The notes beneath the pieces were generated by a model. It was given only the letters and a program-made list of their open reading frames with translations, was not told the origin of the DNA and searched no databases. DNA of 64,000 nt, taken from NCBI RefSeq assembly GCF_003259365.1, contig NZ_QLLY01000022.1, positions 62,001-126,000 on the forward strand, in the 5' to 3' direction. Below are positions 26,306 to 35,090 of the stretch, in pieces. The DNA comes from Streptomyces sp. PsTaAH-137. GTDB lineage: Bacteria; Actinomycetota; Actinomycetes; Streptomycetales; Streptomycetaceae. Numbering within the stretch: position 1 is the first letter of the stretch; each line of letters begins with the position of its first letter. Both the position numbers and the translations under genes were made by a program.

Positions 26306-26944
26306 CTACCTGCTCCCCGTCAGATGGGCGAACACCACGACGTTCCCCTGGTAGCCGGTCCGCCGTGAGTACGGGCCGCCGCACGTGATCACCCGCAGCT
26401 CGGGCCGCCGGGCCGCCCCGTACACCTTCTCGTCGGGGAACGCGTCGGCCTTGTATACCTCGACGGCGTCGACCGTGAACACCGCCACCGAGCCGTCGCG
26501 CCGGTCGATCTCGATGGTGCGGCCCCGGGTGAGGGCGCCGAGGTCGTAGAAGACGGCGGGGCCCTCGGCGTTGTCGACGTGGCCCGCGACGATCGCCGTG
26601 CCGCGTTCGCCGGGGCGGATGCCCGCCTCGTACCACCCCGCGAGGTTCTTGCGCTGCGGCGGCGGCACGTCCAGGCTCCCGGCGCGGTTCAGGCCGAGGC
26701 CCATCAGCGGGGCGTCCACGCGCAGCGACGGGATGCGGACGCGGTCGGGCGGGGAGGGGGACATCGGGGCCGCGCCGGGGTCCTGCCGCGCGGTGCCGGG
26801 CCGGGCCTCGGCCGCGGCCGGCTGCGGCGGCGGGTGCCCCTTCGAGCCGCTGGCCAGGAGCCAGCCGCCGGAGCACAGGGCGAGCACGGTGACCGCCCCT
26901 ATGGCCGCGTTGACCCGGCGGTCGTCGAGGTTGCGCAGGCGCAT
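26306..26944 (-). CDS. Class F sortase
   Basis: 212 residues. One N-terminal transmembrane helix (AAIGAVTVLALCSGGWLLAS), a Pro/Ala-rich linker and a beta-barrel sortase domain with RIPSLRVDAPLMGLGL, the catalytic His in VAGHVDNAEGPAVFYDL, and the Cys and Arg in VITCGGPYSRRTGYQGNVVVFAHL. Located on the outer face of the membrane. Class F sortases of actinobacteria attach proteins to the cell wall; the neighbouring exported protein (27664-27137, same strand, 192 bases upstream) is the expected partner, although it lacks a clear LPxTG. Confidence 0.94.
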   Translation of the reverse strand: MRLRNLDDRRVNAAIGAVTVLALCSGGWLLASGSKGHPPPQPAAAEARPGTARQDPGAAPMSPSPPDRVRIPSLRVDAPLMGLGLNRAGSLDVPPPQRKNLAGWYEAGIRPGERGTAIVAGHVDNAEGPAVFYDLGALTRGRTIEIDRRDGSVAVFTVDAVEVYKADAFPDEKVYGAARRPELRVITCGGPYSRRTGYQGNVVVFAHLTGSR

Positions 26945-27003
26945 GAGGACTCCCGAACACTCCCGGAGCGGCAGGACCCCTGAACGCTCCTGAACACGGC
27001 CTG

Positions 27004-27049
27004 CCCCGGCCCCTCCGGCCGCGAGGGGGGTGCGGCCGGAGGGGCGGGG
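27004..27049 (-). terminator. GC-rich hairpin between surface protein and sortase genes
   Basis: CCCCGGCCCCTCCGGCCGC (27004-27022) pairs with 27032-27049 with one bulge and a 9-base loop. It lies downstream of the surface-protein gene on the minus strand and could reduce read-through into the sortase gene. Confidence 0.7.
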
Positions 27050-27136
27050 AGGTGGCGGTACCGGTGGACGACGGACGGGGCAGGGACGGGCGCGCGGACG
27101 GCGGAGGGAGCCCGTGCGGCCCGTCGGAACCGTCCG

Positions 27137-27664
27137 TCAGATCCCATCGCCTCTCGCCCGGCGATGCAGGAGCCAGGTACCGCCCGCGGCGGCGACGGCC
27201 AGCGCCGCCACACCCGCCGCGGTCTGCACGGGGTCGGGACCGAGCGCGCCGCCGACCCCCGTCTCTACGTGTCCGCGGGGCATCTGGGCGCCCGGCGAGC
27301 CGCCCGCCCCGGCGAGGGACACGATCAGGTCGCCGGTGACCACGGTGCCGCCGGAGCAGCGGGCGACGATCTCGTACGTGCCCGGCTGCGCGGACGGCGG
27401 AACGGTGAAGGAGCCGGCCGCGTCGGCGTCGGCGTCCGCGGCCTTCGGCGCGAGGGTGAAGGTGCCCGCGCCGACCGCGCTGGCGTCGCCCGACGCCGTG
27501 CCCTGCGGACCGCAGGCGGTGGTGTCCACGGTCACGGTGGCCCCGGGGGCCGTGGTCGCCGGATAGACCTCGAGGCCGCCCTGCGAGGCGCCCGCGGGGG
27601 CGGCCCCGAGCCCGGTGAGGGCGACGGCGAATGCGACGGCGGTCAGCGGTCGGCCTGTGCGCAT
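27137..27664 (-). CDS. Exported surface protein with C-terminal membrane anchor
   Basis: 175 residues from ATG at 27664, with AAGGAGCAA before it. Signal peptide residues about 1-28 (LTAVAFAVALTGLGAAPAGASQGG). The body is beta-rich (GLEVYPATTAPGATVTVDTTACG...GSFTVPPSAQPGTYEIVARCSGGTVV) with two cysteines that may form a disulfide. The tail is a hydrophobic helix (TAAGVAALAVAAAGGTWLL) and basic end HRRARGDGI, the architecture of a sortase substrate, but only GGALGP precedes the helix, with no LPxTG/LAxTG. Such proteins commonly sit beside class F sortases in Streptomyces. Substrate status is inference. Confidence 0.85.
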   Translation of the reverse strand: MRTGRPLTAVAFAVALTGLGAAPAGASQGGLEVYPATTAPGATVTVDTTACGPQGTASGDASAVGAGTFTLAPKAADADADAAGSFTVPPSAQPGTYEIVARCSGGTVVTGDLIVSLAGAGGSPGAQMPRGHVETGVGGALGPDPVQTAAGVAALAVAAAGGTWLLHRRARGDGI

Positions 27665-27849
27665 CGTTGCTTGCTCCTTGTGCGTCCAGCTCGGGCGGCG
27701 GACGCGCCCTGCAAGCACGAGGTAAGTGGCAGTCGCACCACCGCGCCTCCTGATGCGCCGTCAGAAAGCCGTTTCAGGGTGTTCTGCTGACGGTCCGACG
27801 GGAACATTCCAGCAGGTCATCGGCGTGTCGGAGGAGAATTGCCCGAAAG

Positions 27850-27900
27850 GCGGCGCCCGGCGTGCGACCGGGTGATCCGGTCGCCCGCCGGGCGCCGCCG
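27850..27900 (-). terminator. Strong hairpin downstream of M4 protease gene
   Basis: A 14-base outer stem (27850-27863 with 27887-27900) plus a 7-base inner stem (CGACCGG/CCGGTCG) separated by two-base internal loops. It begins 15 bases after the protease stop on the minus strand. Confidence 0.85.
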
Positions 27901-27914
27901 CGACTGGCGGAGCG

Positions 27915-29561
27915 TCAGTTCACGGACACCGCCTTCCAGGCGGCGGCCACGGCCGCGTACTCCGTGCTGCCCGCCCCGTACAGGTCCTTGGCCGCGCTCA
28001 GGGTCGCGGTGCGGGCGCCCGCGTACTTCGTCGACGACGTCATATAGACCGTCAGGGCGCGGTACCAGACGGCCCCGAGCCTGTCCTTGCCGATCCCGGT
28101 GAGCGTCGAGCCGTCGCACGTGGTGCCGTCGTGCTGGACCCCGCCGATCACCTTCGGGCCGCTGCCCTCGGCGAGCAGGTACGCGAAGTGGTTCGCGACG
28201 CCGGACGAGTAGTGCACGTCGAGGCTGCCGACGCTCGAACTCCAGCAGTCCGCCGATTTCCCGTCCTTGCTCGGCCGGTCCATGAAGCGCAGCGCCGCCT
28301 TCCCGAACCCGGGCTTGACGATCTTCTCGCCGATGAGCCAGTCGCCGGGGTCGGCCGTGTTGCCCGCGTGGAACTCGACGAGGGTGCCGAAGATGTCGGA
28401 GGTCGCCTCGTTGAGCCCGCCGGACTCACCGGAGTAGGTCAGCTCGGCCGTCGACGAGGTCACGCCGTGCGACATCTCGTGGCCCGCCACGTCGAGCGCG
28501 ACCAACGGCCCGAAGGTGGTCCCGTCGCCGTCCCCGTACGTCATGCAGAAGCAACTGTCGTCCCAGAAGGCGTTGTTGTAGTTGCTTCCGTAGTGCACGC
28601 GGTTGTACGAGCCCTTGCCGTCGCCCGCTATGCCGCTGCGGCCGTGGACCTCCCGGTAGTAGTCCCAGGTCTCGTCCGTGCCGTACTGCGCGTCGACGGC
28701 GGCCGAGGCGCGGTCGGCCGTCGTACCCGTGCCCCAGTGGTTGTCGGCGTCGGTGAAGAGCGTCGCCGGGGCGCGGCTGAGGCAGATGCCGAGGATGCAC
28801 AGGTCGGTCTTGTTCTTGGCGTCGCCCGTGTACGTGCCGCCGCGCGTGGCGTCCTTGAGCTGGTACGAGCTTGCCTGCTGGGTCGTCTCCAGCGCGACGG
28901 TGCCGGAGTACAGGGAGCTGCCGTCGCCGGTCGCCGTCTCGATGCTGTCCCACGCGTCGATCCGCCGCCCGGTGCCGGCGTCGGTGAGCACCGTACGGGC
29001 CACCGGGTTGCCCAGCGAGTCCTTCGCCACGGCGTTCGTGCGCCAGGCGAGGACGGGGGAGCCGTGCAGCGCGTCCACGACGAGCTCGGGCCGGGCGGTG
29101 AGGCCGCGCAGGGCCGCCCCCGGGTGCGCGGAACGCAGCGCGCCCGCGGCCAGGTCGGCGGCGCGCGGGGCGGCGACCTTCGGGGTCGTGGTCGGGACGC
29201 TCGGGGTGCCCTTGGTGGCGCGGTCGGCGCGTTCGTAGGCTCCGTCGGGCCCGAGGTGGACCACGAAATCACCGCCGAGGACCGGGAGCCGGCGGAAGGT
29301 GCGGTCGTAGCGGACGTGCTGGGTGCCGTCCCTGTCGACGATCACGTCCCGTACGGAGGTGTCCTGGGCCGGGGTCAGGGAAAGGGTGCCCGCGTGCTCG
29401 GTCAGGGCCGTCGCGGCGTGGGCGATCGCCTCGGCGCGGGTGGGGCGCGGGGTGTCAGCGCCTTGCGTGGCTTGCGTGGCGTGCGCGGCGGGGGACAGGG
29501 CGGCGAGGAGCAGGGTGGCCGCGGCCGTGGCTGTCGTGGCGGGTCCGGCGATCGATCTCAT
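27915..29561 (-). CDS. Secreted M4-family (thermolysin-like) metalloprotease
   Basis: 548 residues. Signal peptide about 1-28 (TATAAATLLLAALSPAAHATQ). Propeptide (FTP and PepSY-like; GTQHVRYDRTFRRLPVLGGDFVVHLGPDG) to about residue 200, then the mature catalytic domain. Zinc site HEMSHG near residue 360 with the third ligand Glu in GGLNEATSDIFG. C-terminal helical domain with YRALTVYMTSSTKYAGAR. Extracellular neutral protease for nutrient scavenging. Stands alone; a strong hairpin follows. Confidence 0.95.
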   Translation of the reverse strand: MRSIAGPATTATAAATLLLAALSPAAHATQATQGADTPRPTRAEAIAHAATALTEHAGTLSLTPAQDTSVRDVIVDRDGTQHVRYDRTFRRLPVLGGDFVVHLGPDGAYERADRATKGTPSVPTTTPKVAAPRAADLAAGALRSAHPGAALRGLTARPELVVDALHGSPVLAWRTNAVAKDSLGNPVARTVLTDAGTGRRIDAWDSIETATGDGSSLYSGTVALETTQQASSYQLKDATRGGTYTGDAKNKTDLCILGICLSRAPATLFTDADNHWGTGTTADRASAAVDAQYGTDETWDYYREVHGRSGIAGDGKGSYNRVHYGSNYNNAFWDDSCFCMTYGDGDGTTFGPLVALDVAGHEMSHGVTSSTAELTYSGESGGLNEATSDIFGTLVEFHAGNTADPGDWLIGEKIVKPGFGKAALRFMDRPSKDGKSADCWSSSVGSLDVHYSSGVANHFAYLLAEGSGPKVIGGVQHDGTTCDGSTLTGIGKDRLGAVWYRALTVYMTSSTKYAGARTATLSAAKDLYGAGSTEYAAVAAAWKAVSVN

Positions 29562-29674
29562 CGGTCTCCTCTGCGGAGGGCGGCGACTCGCTGATGGCCT
29601 CTCAGTTTTAAGCGGTCATGACAAGAGGCGTCCAGAGTGCCGCTGTGCCGGAGCTGTGAAAGCACAATGGCCCC

Positions 29675-30010
29675 ATGCCGAACCCTGAATCCCCCGCCTC
29701 CGTACTGGCCGTCCTCACCACCGTCGACGACGCCGACCGCGCCGAGACCCTGGCCCGCGGCGCCGTCGACGCCCGCGTGGCCGCTTGCGCCCAGGTCAGC
29801 GCGCCGGTCATGTCCGTGTACCGGTGGGAGGGAGTCGTGGAGACGGCGCGCGAGTGGCAGATCCTCCTGAAAACGACGGAGGCGCGCTACGAGGCCCTGG
29901 AATCCTGGCTGAGGTCCCATCACCCTTACACCACGCCGGAGATCATCGCGGTGCCGGTGGTACGCGGGGCTGCCGACTATCTGGGGTGGGTCGCGGCAGA
30001 GGTGCGGTGA
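29675..30010 (+). CDS. cutA: Divalent-cation tolerance protein CutA
   Basis: 111 residues, the normal length. Trimeric PII-like fold: VLTTVDDADRAETLARGAVDARVAACAQV, VYRWEGVVETAREWQILLKTTEARYEAL, HPYTTPEIIAVPV. The role in metal tolerance is known mainly from E. coli; the molecular function in actinobacteria is uncertain. Divergent from the M4 protease and followed by the repeat-filled gap. Confidence 0.93.
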   Translation: MPNPESPASVLAVLTTVDDADRAETLARGAVDARVAACAQVSAPVMSVYRWEGVVETAREWQILLKTTEARYEALESWLRSHHPYTTPEIIAVPVVRGAADYLGWVAAEVR

Positions 30011-30505
30011 CGCGCGGCTGGTTCCTCCCGCGCGCCACCGTCGTGGTTGCTCGCGCCCCTGGGTTGTTCGTTACGCGCGCCACCGTCGTGGCTGGTCGCG
30101 CAGTTCCCCGCGCCCCTGGGTCGCACTTCGTCCACCGGCCGGTGGGGCTTCTCGCGCAGTTCCCCGCGCCCCTGAGGCATGCGCTGCGCGCCGCCTCCCC
30201 TTGAGGCTGCGCTCCGCGCGCCTCCCTATGGGGGCACGGTGGTGTGCCTCCCGATGAGCGCGACGGTGGCGCGCCTCTCCTGATGGGGCGACGGTGGCGC
30301 GCCTCCCGACGAGACAGCGGTGGCGCGCCTCTCTGATGAGATGGCGCACGAAGTGCGCATCTCAGGGGCGCGGGGAACTGCGCGACCAGCCACGACGAGA
30401 GGCGCGCGTGACGAACTGGTTTTAGGGGCGCGGGGAACTGCGCGAGAAGCGGCCACCGGCCCGCGCCCGAACGACAAGCGGAAAGGGGCGCGGGGAACTG
30501 CGCGG
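30011..30505. other. Gene-free stretch filled by GC-rich repeats
   Basis: About 495 bases with no credible gene. It contains framed element copy B and solo core motifs at 30103-30118, 30423-30450 and 30484-30505 on both strands. The flanking genes cutA and the YdcF-like gene converge here, like the genes flanking copy A. Confidence 0.7.
30153..30384. repeat. Framed tandem-repeat element, copy B (5 units)
   Basis: Perfect 24-base inverted repeats (30153-30176 and 30361-30384), identical to those of copy A at 4834-5040, enclose 184 bases. Left hairpin, then five head-to-tail units of about 26-28 bases starting GCGCGCCTC or GTGTGCCTC, then the same inner hairpin (TGAGAT...GCGCAC-gaa-GTGCGC). 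It differs from copy A mainly by one extra unit. Confidence 0.85.
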
Positions 30506-31177
30506 TCAGCGGTCCAGTGCTGCCCGTACCCCATCCTCCTCGCGCCCCAGAAAATGCGGGTCAGGACGGAACACCACGTCCACCACGGCCTTCCCGGCAG
30601 CCAGAACCTCCCGCGCACCCCCGGCATACCAGGTCACGTCATGCACCTCATCGACCCCGACCCCCACAGAAGAAACCCCGGCCGCCTCGCACAGAGCCAC
30701 CGCCCGCCGCACATGAAACCCCTGAGTGACCAGCACGGCCCGGTCCACCCCGAAGATCTTCTTGGCGCGCACGCACGAGTCCCAGGTGTCGAACCCGGCG
30801 TAGTCGCTGACGACGGCCCCCGAGGGCACCCCGTGCCGGGTCAGATACGTACGCATGGCATCGGGTTCGTCGTACTCGGCGCGGCTGTTGTCCCCGGTGA
30901 CGAGCAGCACCCGGACCCGCCCGGAGCGGTACAGCTCGGCCGCGGCGTCGAGCCGATGGGCGAGATACGGCGACGGCTCCCCGTCCCACAGCCCGGCCCC
31001 GAACACCACGGCGACATCGGTGCGCGGCACGTCGGAGACGTCGCGGAGCCGGTCACCGGCCGACGCGAACAGCCAGGCCGAGGGCGCCAGGGCCAGCACG
31101 CACAGCGCCATGACCACCTGCACCGCCCGCCGCTGTTCCTGACGGGTGCGGGGCAGACGCGGGCGGGGCAGGCGCAT
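30506..31177 (-). CDS. YdcF/SanA-family membrane protein (DUF218)
   Basis: 223 residues. One N-terminal transmembrane helix (VVMALCVLALAPSAWLFASAGDRL), then a DUF218 domain: VAVVFGAGLWDGEPSPYLAHRLDAAAELYRSG, LLVTGDNSRAEYDEPDAM and VLVTQGFHVRRAVALCEAAG. Members are linked to envelope barrier function (SanA confers vancomycin resistance at high temperature in E. coli). Extracytoplasmic orientation is expected. Single gene, divergent from the chelatase gene. Confidence 0.88.
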   Translation of the reverse strand: MRLPRPRLPRTRQEQRRAVQVVMALCVLALAPSAWLFASAGDRLRDVSDVPRTDVAVVFGAGLWDGEPSPYLAHRLDAAAELYRSGRVRVLLVTGDNSRAEYDEPDAMRTYLTRHGVPSGAVVSDYAGFDTWDSCVRAKKIFGVDRAVLVTQGFHVRRAVALCEAAGVSSVGVGVDEVHDVTWYAGGAREVLAAGKAVVDVVFRPDPHFLGREEDGVRAALDR

Positions 31178-31341
31178 CGGACGTGACCTCCGGGCAGACA
31201 GGGACCTCTCGCAGGCACAGGACGCCGCCGAGCCCCCGACGGTTCACGCTCACCGCGCCGGACCCCGCACGGTGAACCCCGCGCAACCACCCGTCACCAC
31301 CCCGCAACAGCCCGGCAACCCCCTTCCGGCAGGATCGCTCC

Positions 31342-32250
31342 ATGACGGACACGTCGTACGGCACCCACCACTCCCGCACGACAGAACGCGACGCCACCAC
31401 GGCGGAACTGGACAGCACGGCGGGACTCCTCACCATGATCAGCACCCAACTCGGCAACCAGCTCAGCAACCGCCGCCCCCTGCGCGAGCGCCCCCGGCCC
31501 CCGGCCCTGGTGCTCGTGGCACACGGCAGCCGCAACCCCGGCGCCCTCGCCACCGTCACCGAACTGGTGGCGGACATCAGCGAGCTGCGCCCCGAGCTGA
31601 CCGTCCGCCTCGGCCACATCGAACTGAACGCCCCGCTGCTCGGCGACACCCTCGCCGCCCTCCCCGCGGGCCGTGCCGTCCTGGTCCCGCTGCTGCTCTC
31701 CCGCGGCCACCACGTCAAGCGGGACATACCCGCGGCGGCGGCCGCCGCGGGCCACCTGAGCACCGTCGTCGCCGCACCGCTCGGCCCGCACCCGCTCCTC
31801 GTCGACGCGCTGCACGACCGGCTCACGGCGGCGGGCTGGCCCGAGGGCCCGCTGCCCGAGCACGAGCGCCGCCGCACCGGAGTGGTCCTCGCCGCCGCCG
31901 GCTCGCGGGACCCGCAGGCCGCCGTCGACACCCGCCGCACCGCCGACCTCCTCGCCCGGCGCCTCGGCGTCCCGGTCGTCCCCGGCTACGCCTCCGCCGC
32001 CGCGCCCGACGTGGCCACCGCCGTCCGCGCCCTCTCCGCGCGCGGCCGCACCAGGATCGCCGTCGCCTCCTACTTCACCGCGCCCGGCCGCTTCGCCGAC
32101 GAGTCCGCCGCCGCGCTCGCCACGGGCCGGGGCATCGCCGCGGCCCCGCTCGGCACCCACCCGGCGATGGCCCGCCTCGTCCTGCACCGCTACGACAGCG
32201 CACTCGCGGCCCCCGGCACCGCCTTCACCCCGCACCTCGCGACGGCCTGA
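31342..32250 (+). CDS. Sirohydrochlorin chelatase (CbiX/SirB-like, two-domain)
   Basis: 302 residues. Two related CbiX-type halves: the first with LVLVAHGSRNPGALATV (metal-site His) and VLVPLLLSRGHHVKRDI, the second with VVLAAAGSRDPQA and IAVASYFTAPGRFADE, where the His of the first motif is replaced. It inserts Fe or Co into sirohydrochlorin. The 60-residue N-terminal lead (MTDTSYGTHHSRTTERD) is polar and probably disordered. Sirohaem for NirB (and sulfite reductase) is the likely product use. Divergent from the YdcF-like gene. Confidence 0.88.
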   Translation: MTDTSYGTHHSRTTERDATTAELDSTAGLLTMISTQLGNQLSNRRPLRERPRPPALVLVAHGSRNPGALATVTELVADISELRPELTVRLGHIELNAPLLGDTLAALPAGRAVLVPLLLSRGHHVKRDIPAAAAAAGHLSTVVAAPLGPHPLLVDALHDRLTAAGWPEGPLPEHERRRTGVVLAAAGSRDPQAAVDTRRTADLLARRLGVPVVPGYASAAAPDVATAVRALSARGRTRIAVASYFTAPGRFADESAAALATGRGIAAAPLGTHPAMARLVLHRYDSALAAPGTAFTPHLATA

Positions 32251-32311
32251 GTACACCGCCCCGTCCGCCGGTACCTGCCCTTTTGTCAGTGCCTGCGTCT
32301 ACTGTCGGGGC

Positions 32312-33673
32312 ATGGAAGGCAGCGACACGTACGACGAGGACGCGACCGAGCGCTGGGCCCCCGAGCCCGACAAGCGCCCGGGCCGCACCGCGTTCCAGCG
32401 CGACCGGGCCCGGGTCCTGCACTCGGCGGCGCTGCGCCGCCTCGCCGGAAAGACCCAGGTCGTCACCCCGGGGACCACGAGCCGTCATTGGGACGCCAGC
32501 CCGCGCACCCGCCTGACCCACTCCCTGGAGTGCGCCCAGGTCGGCCGGGAGCTGGGCGCGGCGCTCGGCTGCGACCCCGACCTGGTGGAGACGGCCTGTC
32601 TCTCGCACGACCTGGGCCACCCGCCCTTCGGGCACAACGGCGAGCAGGCGCTCAATGAAGTGGCCCAGGACTGCGGCGGCTTCGAGGGGAACGCGCAGTC
32701 GCTCAGACTCCTCACCCGCATCGAGCCCAAGCGCTTCGTCCGCGCCGAGGGCTCGGGCGAGCTGATCAGCGTAGGACTGAACCTGACGCGGGCGGCGCTC
32801 GACGCGGCGACCAAGTACCCGTGGCCGCGCGGCGAGCACCCCACGGACCCGCACTCGGTGAAGTTCGGGGTCTACGAGGACGACCGCCCCGTCTTCGACT
32901 GGATCCGCAAGACGTCGCCCGGCCGCCGCACCTGCTTCGAGGCGCAGGTCATGGACTGGGCGGACGACGTCGCGTACTCGGTGCACGACATCGAGGACGG
33001 CCTGCACGCGGGCCACCTGGATCCGAACGTGCTGCACGCCGAGCCCGAGCGGGCCGACGTCTTCGCGGTCGCCGTCGGGCGCTACGTCCCGGCGGACACC
33101 GACCCCGCCGAGCTGTCCGCCGCCCTCGACCGCCTCCTCGACCAGGAGTGGTGGCCGCACGGCTACGACGGCACGGCGGTCGCCCAGGCCCGCCTCAAGG
33201 ACGCCACCAGCCAGCTCATCGGCCGGTTCTGCCTGGCGGCCGAGGGCGCGACCCGGGCGCGGTACGGCACCGGACCCCTCACCCGGTACGACGCCGAGCT
33301 GGTCGTCCCGCGCGCGGCCCGGTACGAGTGCGCGGTGCTCAAGGCGGTCGCCGACCGGTACGTGATGCAGCGCCCGCAGCAGGAGGCGCTCCGCGCCGAC
33401 CAGCGCATCGTGGTCGCCGAGCTGGCCGAGGCCCTGACGGCCCGCGCCCCGGACGGCCTGGACCCGCAGTTCCGCGCCCTCTTCGACGACGCCCCCGACG
33501 ACCGTACGAAGAAGCGCGTCATCGTCGACCAGATCGCCTCCCTGACGGACGCCTCGGCCCGCACCCTGCACGCACGGCTTGCACAAGGCGCCCCGTCAGG
33601 GGCACGGGGAACTGCGCGAGCAACCCACCACACCCCGCACCCGCCGTACAAGCGCTCCCATTACGGCGAGTAG
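32312..33673 (+). CDS. dgt: Deoxyguanosinetriphosphate triphosphohydrolase-like protein
   Basis: 453 residues. HD-domain dNTPase: ALRRLAGKTQVVTPG, PRTRLTHSLECAQVGRELG (first His of the HD site), ETACLSHDLGHPPFGHNGE (HD motif), VMDWADDVAYSVHDIEDG (second Asp). It removes triphosphate from dGTP or other dNTPs. The last 28 or so residues, after LHARLAQGAP, are encoded by the intergenic repeat core (see findings) and are unlike the rest of the protein. Begins 61 bases after the chelatase gene. A terminator follows at 33686. Confidence 0.92.
   Translation: MEGSDTYDEDATERWAPEPDKRPGRTAFQRDRARVLHSAALRRLAGKTQVVTPGTTSRHWDASPRTRLTHSLECAQVGRELGAALGCDPDLVETACLSHDLGHPPFGHNGEQALNEVAQDCGGFEGNAQSLRLLTRIEPKRFVRAEGSGELISVGLNLTRAALDAATKYPWPRGEHPTDPHSVKFGVYEDDRPVFDWIRKTSPGRRTCFEAQVMDWADDVAYSVHDIEDGLHAGHLDPNVLHAEPERADVFAVAVGRYVPADTDPAELSAALDRLLDQEWWPHGYDGTAVAQARLKDATSQLIGRFCLAAEGATRARYGTGPLTRYDAELVVPRAARYECAVLKAVADRYVMQRPQQEALRADQRIVVAELAEALTARAPDGLDPQFRALFDDAPDDRTKKRVIVDQIASLTDASARTLHARLAQGAPSGARGTARATHHTPHPPYKRSHYGE
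33596..33622. repeat. Repeat core forming the 3' end of dgt
   Basis: CAGGGGCACGGGGAACTGCG (33598-33617) matches the intergenic core GGGGCGCGGGGAACTGCGCG with one difference, and lies inside the dgt reading frame. Translated it gives SGARGTARA, then a Pro/His-rich tail to the TAG at 33671-33673. Confidence 0.75.
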
Positions 33674-33685
33674 GCAAAAGACACA

Positions 33686-33715
33686 GGGGGCGTGCCCCGA
33701 TAGGGCCACGCCCCC
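33686..33715 (+). terminator. Terminator after dgt
   Basis: GGGGGCGTG (33686-33694) pairs with CACGCCCCC (33707-33715) across a 12-base loop, followed by TTCCCCC. Thirteen bases after the dgt stop. Confidence 0.75.
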
Positions 33716-33778
33716 TTCCCCCATCACGCTGCGTGCGGGACGCTCGCATATGACGGCAGCGCAACGAGGAGGCATCAA

Positions 33779-35044
33779 GTGGTCGACGCGGACCAGACGT
33801 TCGTCATCGTCGGAGGAGGGCTCGCCGGCGCGAAGGCCGCCGAGACACTCCGCTCGGAGGGCTTCACCGGCCGAGTGATCCTCATCGGTGACGAACGGGA
33901 CCACCCGTACGAGCGTCCGCCCTTGTCCAAGGGCTATCTGCAGGGCAAGGAGGAGCGGGACAGCGTCTTCGTCCATGAACCGGCCTGGTACGCGAGCCAC
34001 GACATCGAGCTGCACCTCGGCCAGACGGTGACCGCGATCGACCGGGCGGCCAGGACGGTCCGGCTCGGCGACGCGACCCTCATCCGCTACGACAAGCTGC
34101 TGCTCGCCACCGGCGCCGAGCCGCGCCGCCTCGACATCCCCGGCACCCACCTCGCGGGCGTCCACCACCTGCGCCGCCTCGCCCACGCCGAGCGCCTGAA
34201 GCACGTCCTGGCCTCCCTCGGCCGGGACAACGGACACCTGGTGATCGCCGGCGCCGGCTGGATCGGCCTGGAGATCGCCGCCGCCGCGCGCGAGTACGGC
34301 GCCGAGGTCACCGTCGTCGAGCCGGAGGCCACCCCACTGCACTCCGTCCTCGGCCCCGAGATCGGCCAGATCTTCACCGAGCTGCACAGCGACCACGGCG
34401 TCCGCTTCCACTTCGGCGCCAGGCTCACCGAGATCACCGGCCACGACGGCATGGTGCTCGCCGCGCTCACCGACGACGGCGAGGAGCACCCGGCGCACGA
34501 CGTGCTCGCCGCGATCGGCGCCGCCCCGCGCACCGCGCTCGCCGAGTCCGCGGGCCTCGACCTGGTGGACCGCGAGCACGGCGGCGGCATCGCGGTCGAC
34601 GCGACCCTGCGCACCTCCGACCCGGACATCTTCGCGGCCGGTGACGTCGCCGGGCTCCAGCACCCGCTCTACAGCCGCCGCCTGCGCGTCGAGCACTGGG
34701 CGAACGCGCTGAACGGCGGCCCGGCCGCCGCCCGCGCCATGCTGGGCCGGGACGTCACCTACGACCGCGTGCCCTACTTCTTCTCCGACCAGTACGACCT
34801 GGGCCTGGAGTACTCGGGCTGGGCGCCCCCGGGCAGCTACGACCAGGTGGTGATCCGCGGCGACGCGGGCAAGCGCGAGTTCATCGCCTTCTGGCTGAGC
34901 GACGGCCAGGTCCTCGCGGGGATGAACGTGAATGTGTGGGACGTCACGGACCCCATCCAGCAGCTGATCCGCACCGGCGCGCGGCCCGGCACCGAGCGCC
35001 TGTCGGACCCGAGCGTTCCCCTCGGTGATCTTCTGGAGGAGTGA
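33779..35044 (+). CDS. FAD-dependent NAD(P)H oxidoreductase (ferredoxin/rubredoxin reductase type)
   Basis: 421 residues from GTG at 33779, with GAGGAGG seven bases upstream. FAD motif FVIVGGGLAGAKAAETLRSEGF, NAD motif HLVIAGAGWIGLEIAAAAREYG, and C-terminal FAD contact RTSDPDIFAAGDVAGLQHP; final domain as in the ferredoxin-NAD(P) reductases of P450 and dioxygenase systems (FFSDQYDLGLEYSGWAP). It should pass electrons from NAD(P)H to a ferredoxin. No ferredoxin or P450 gene is nearby. It is 47 bases before dnaG, so co-transcription is likely. Confidence 0.92.
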   Translation: MVDADQTFVIVGGGLAGAKAAETLRSEGFTGRVILIGDERDHPYERPPLSKGYLQGKEERDSVFVHEPAWYASHDIELHLGQTVTAIDRAARTVRLGDATLIRYDKLLLATGAEPRRLDIPGTHLAGVHHLRRLAHAERLKHVLASLGRDNGHLVIAGAGWIGLEIAAAAREYGAEVTVVEPEATPLHSVLGPEIGQIFTELHSDHGVRFHFGARLTEITGHDGMVLAALTDDGEEHPAHDVLAAIGAAPRTALAESAGLDLVDREHGGGIAVDATLRTSDPDIFAAGDVAGLQHPLYSRRLRVEHWANALNGGPAAARAMLGRDVTYDRVPYFFSDQYDLGLEYSGWAPPGSYDQVVIRGDAGKREFIAFWLSDGQVLAGMNVNVWDVTDPIQQLIRTGARPGTERLSDPSVPLGDLLEE

Positions 35045-35090
35045 CGGGAGGAGTGACAGGACTGTCGGTGGGGGACCGTAGACTTGCCGC

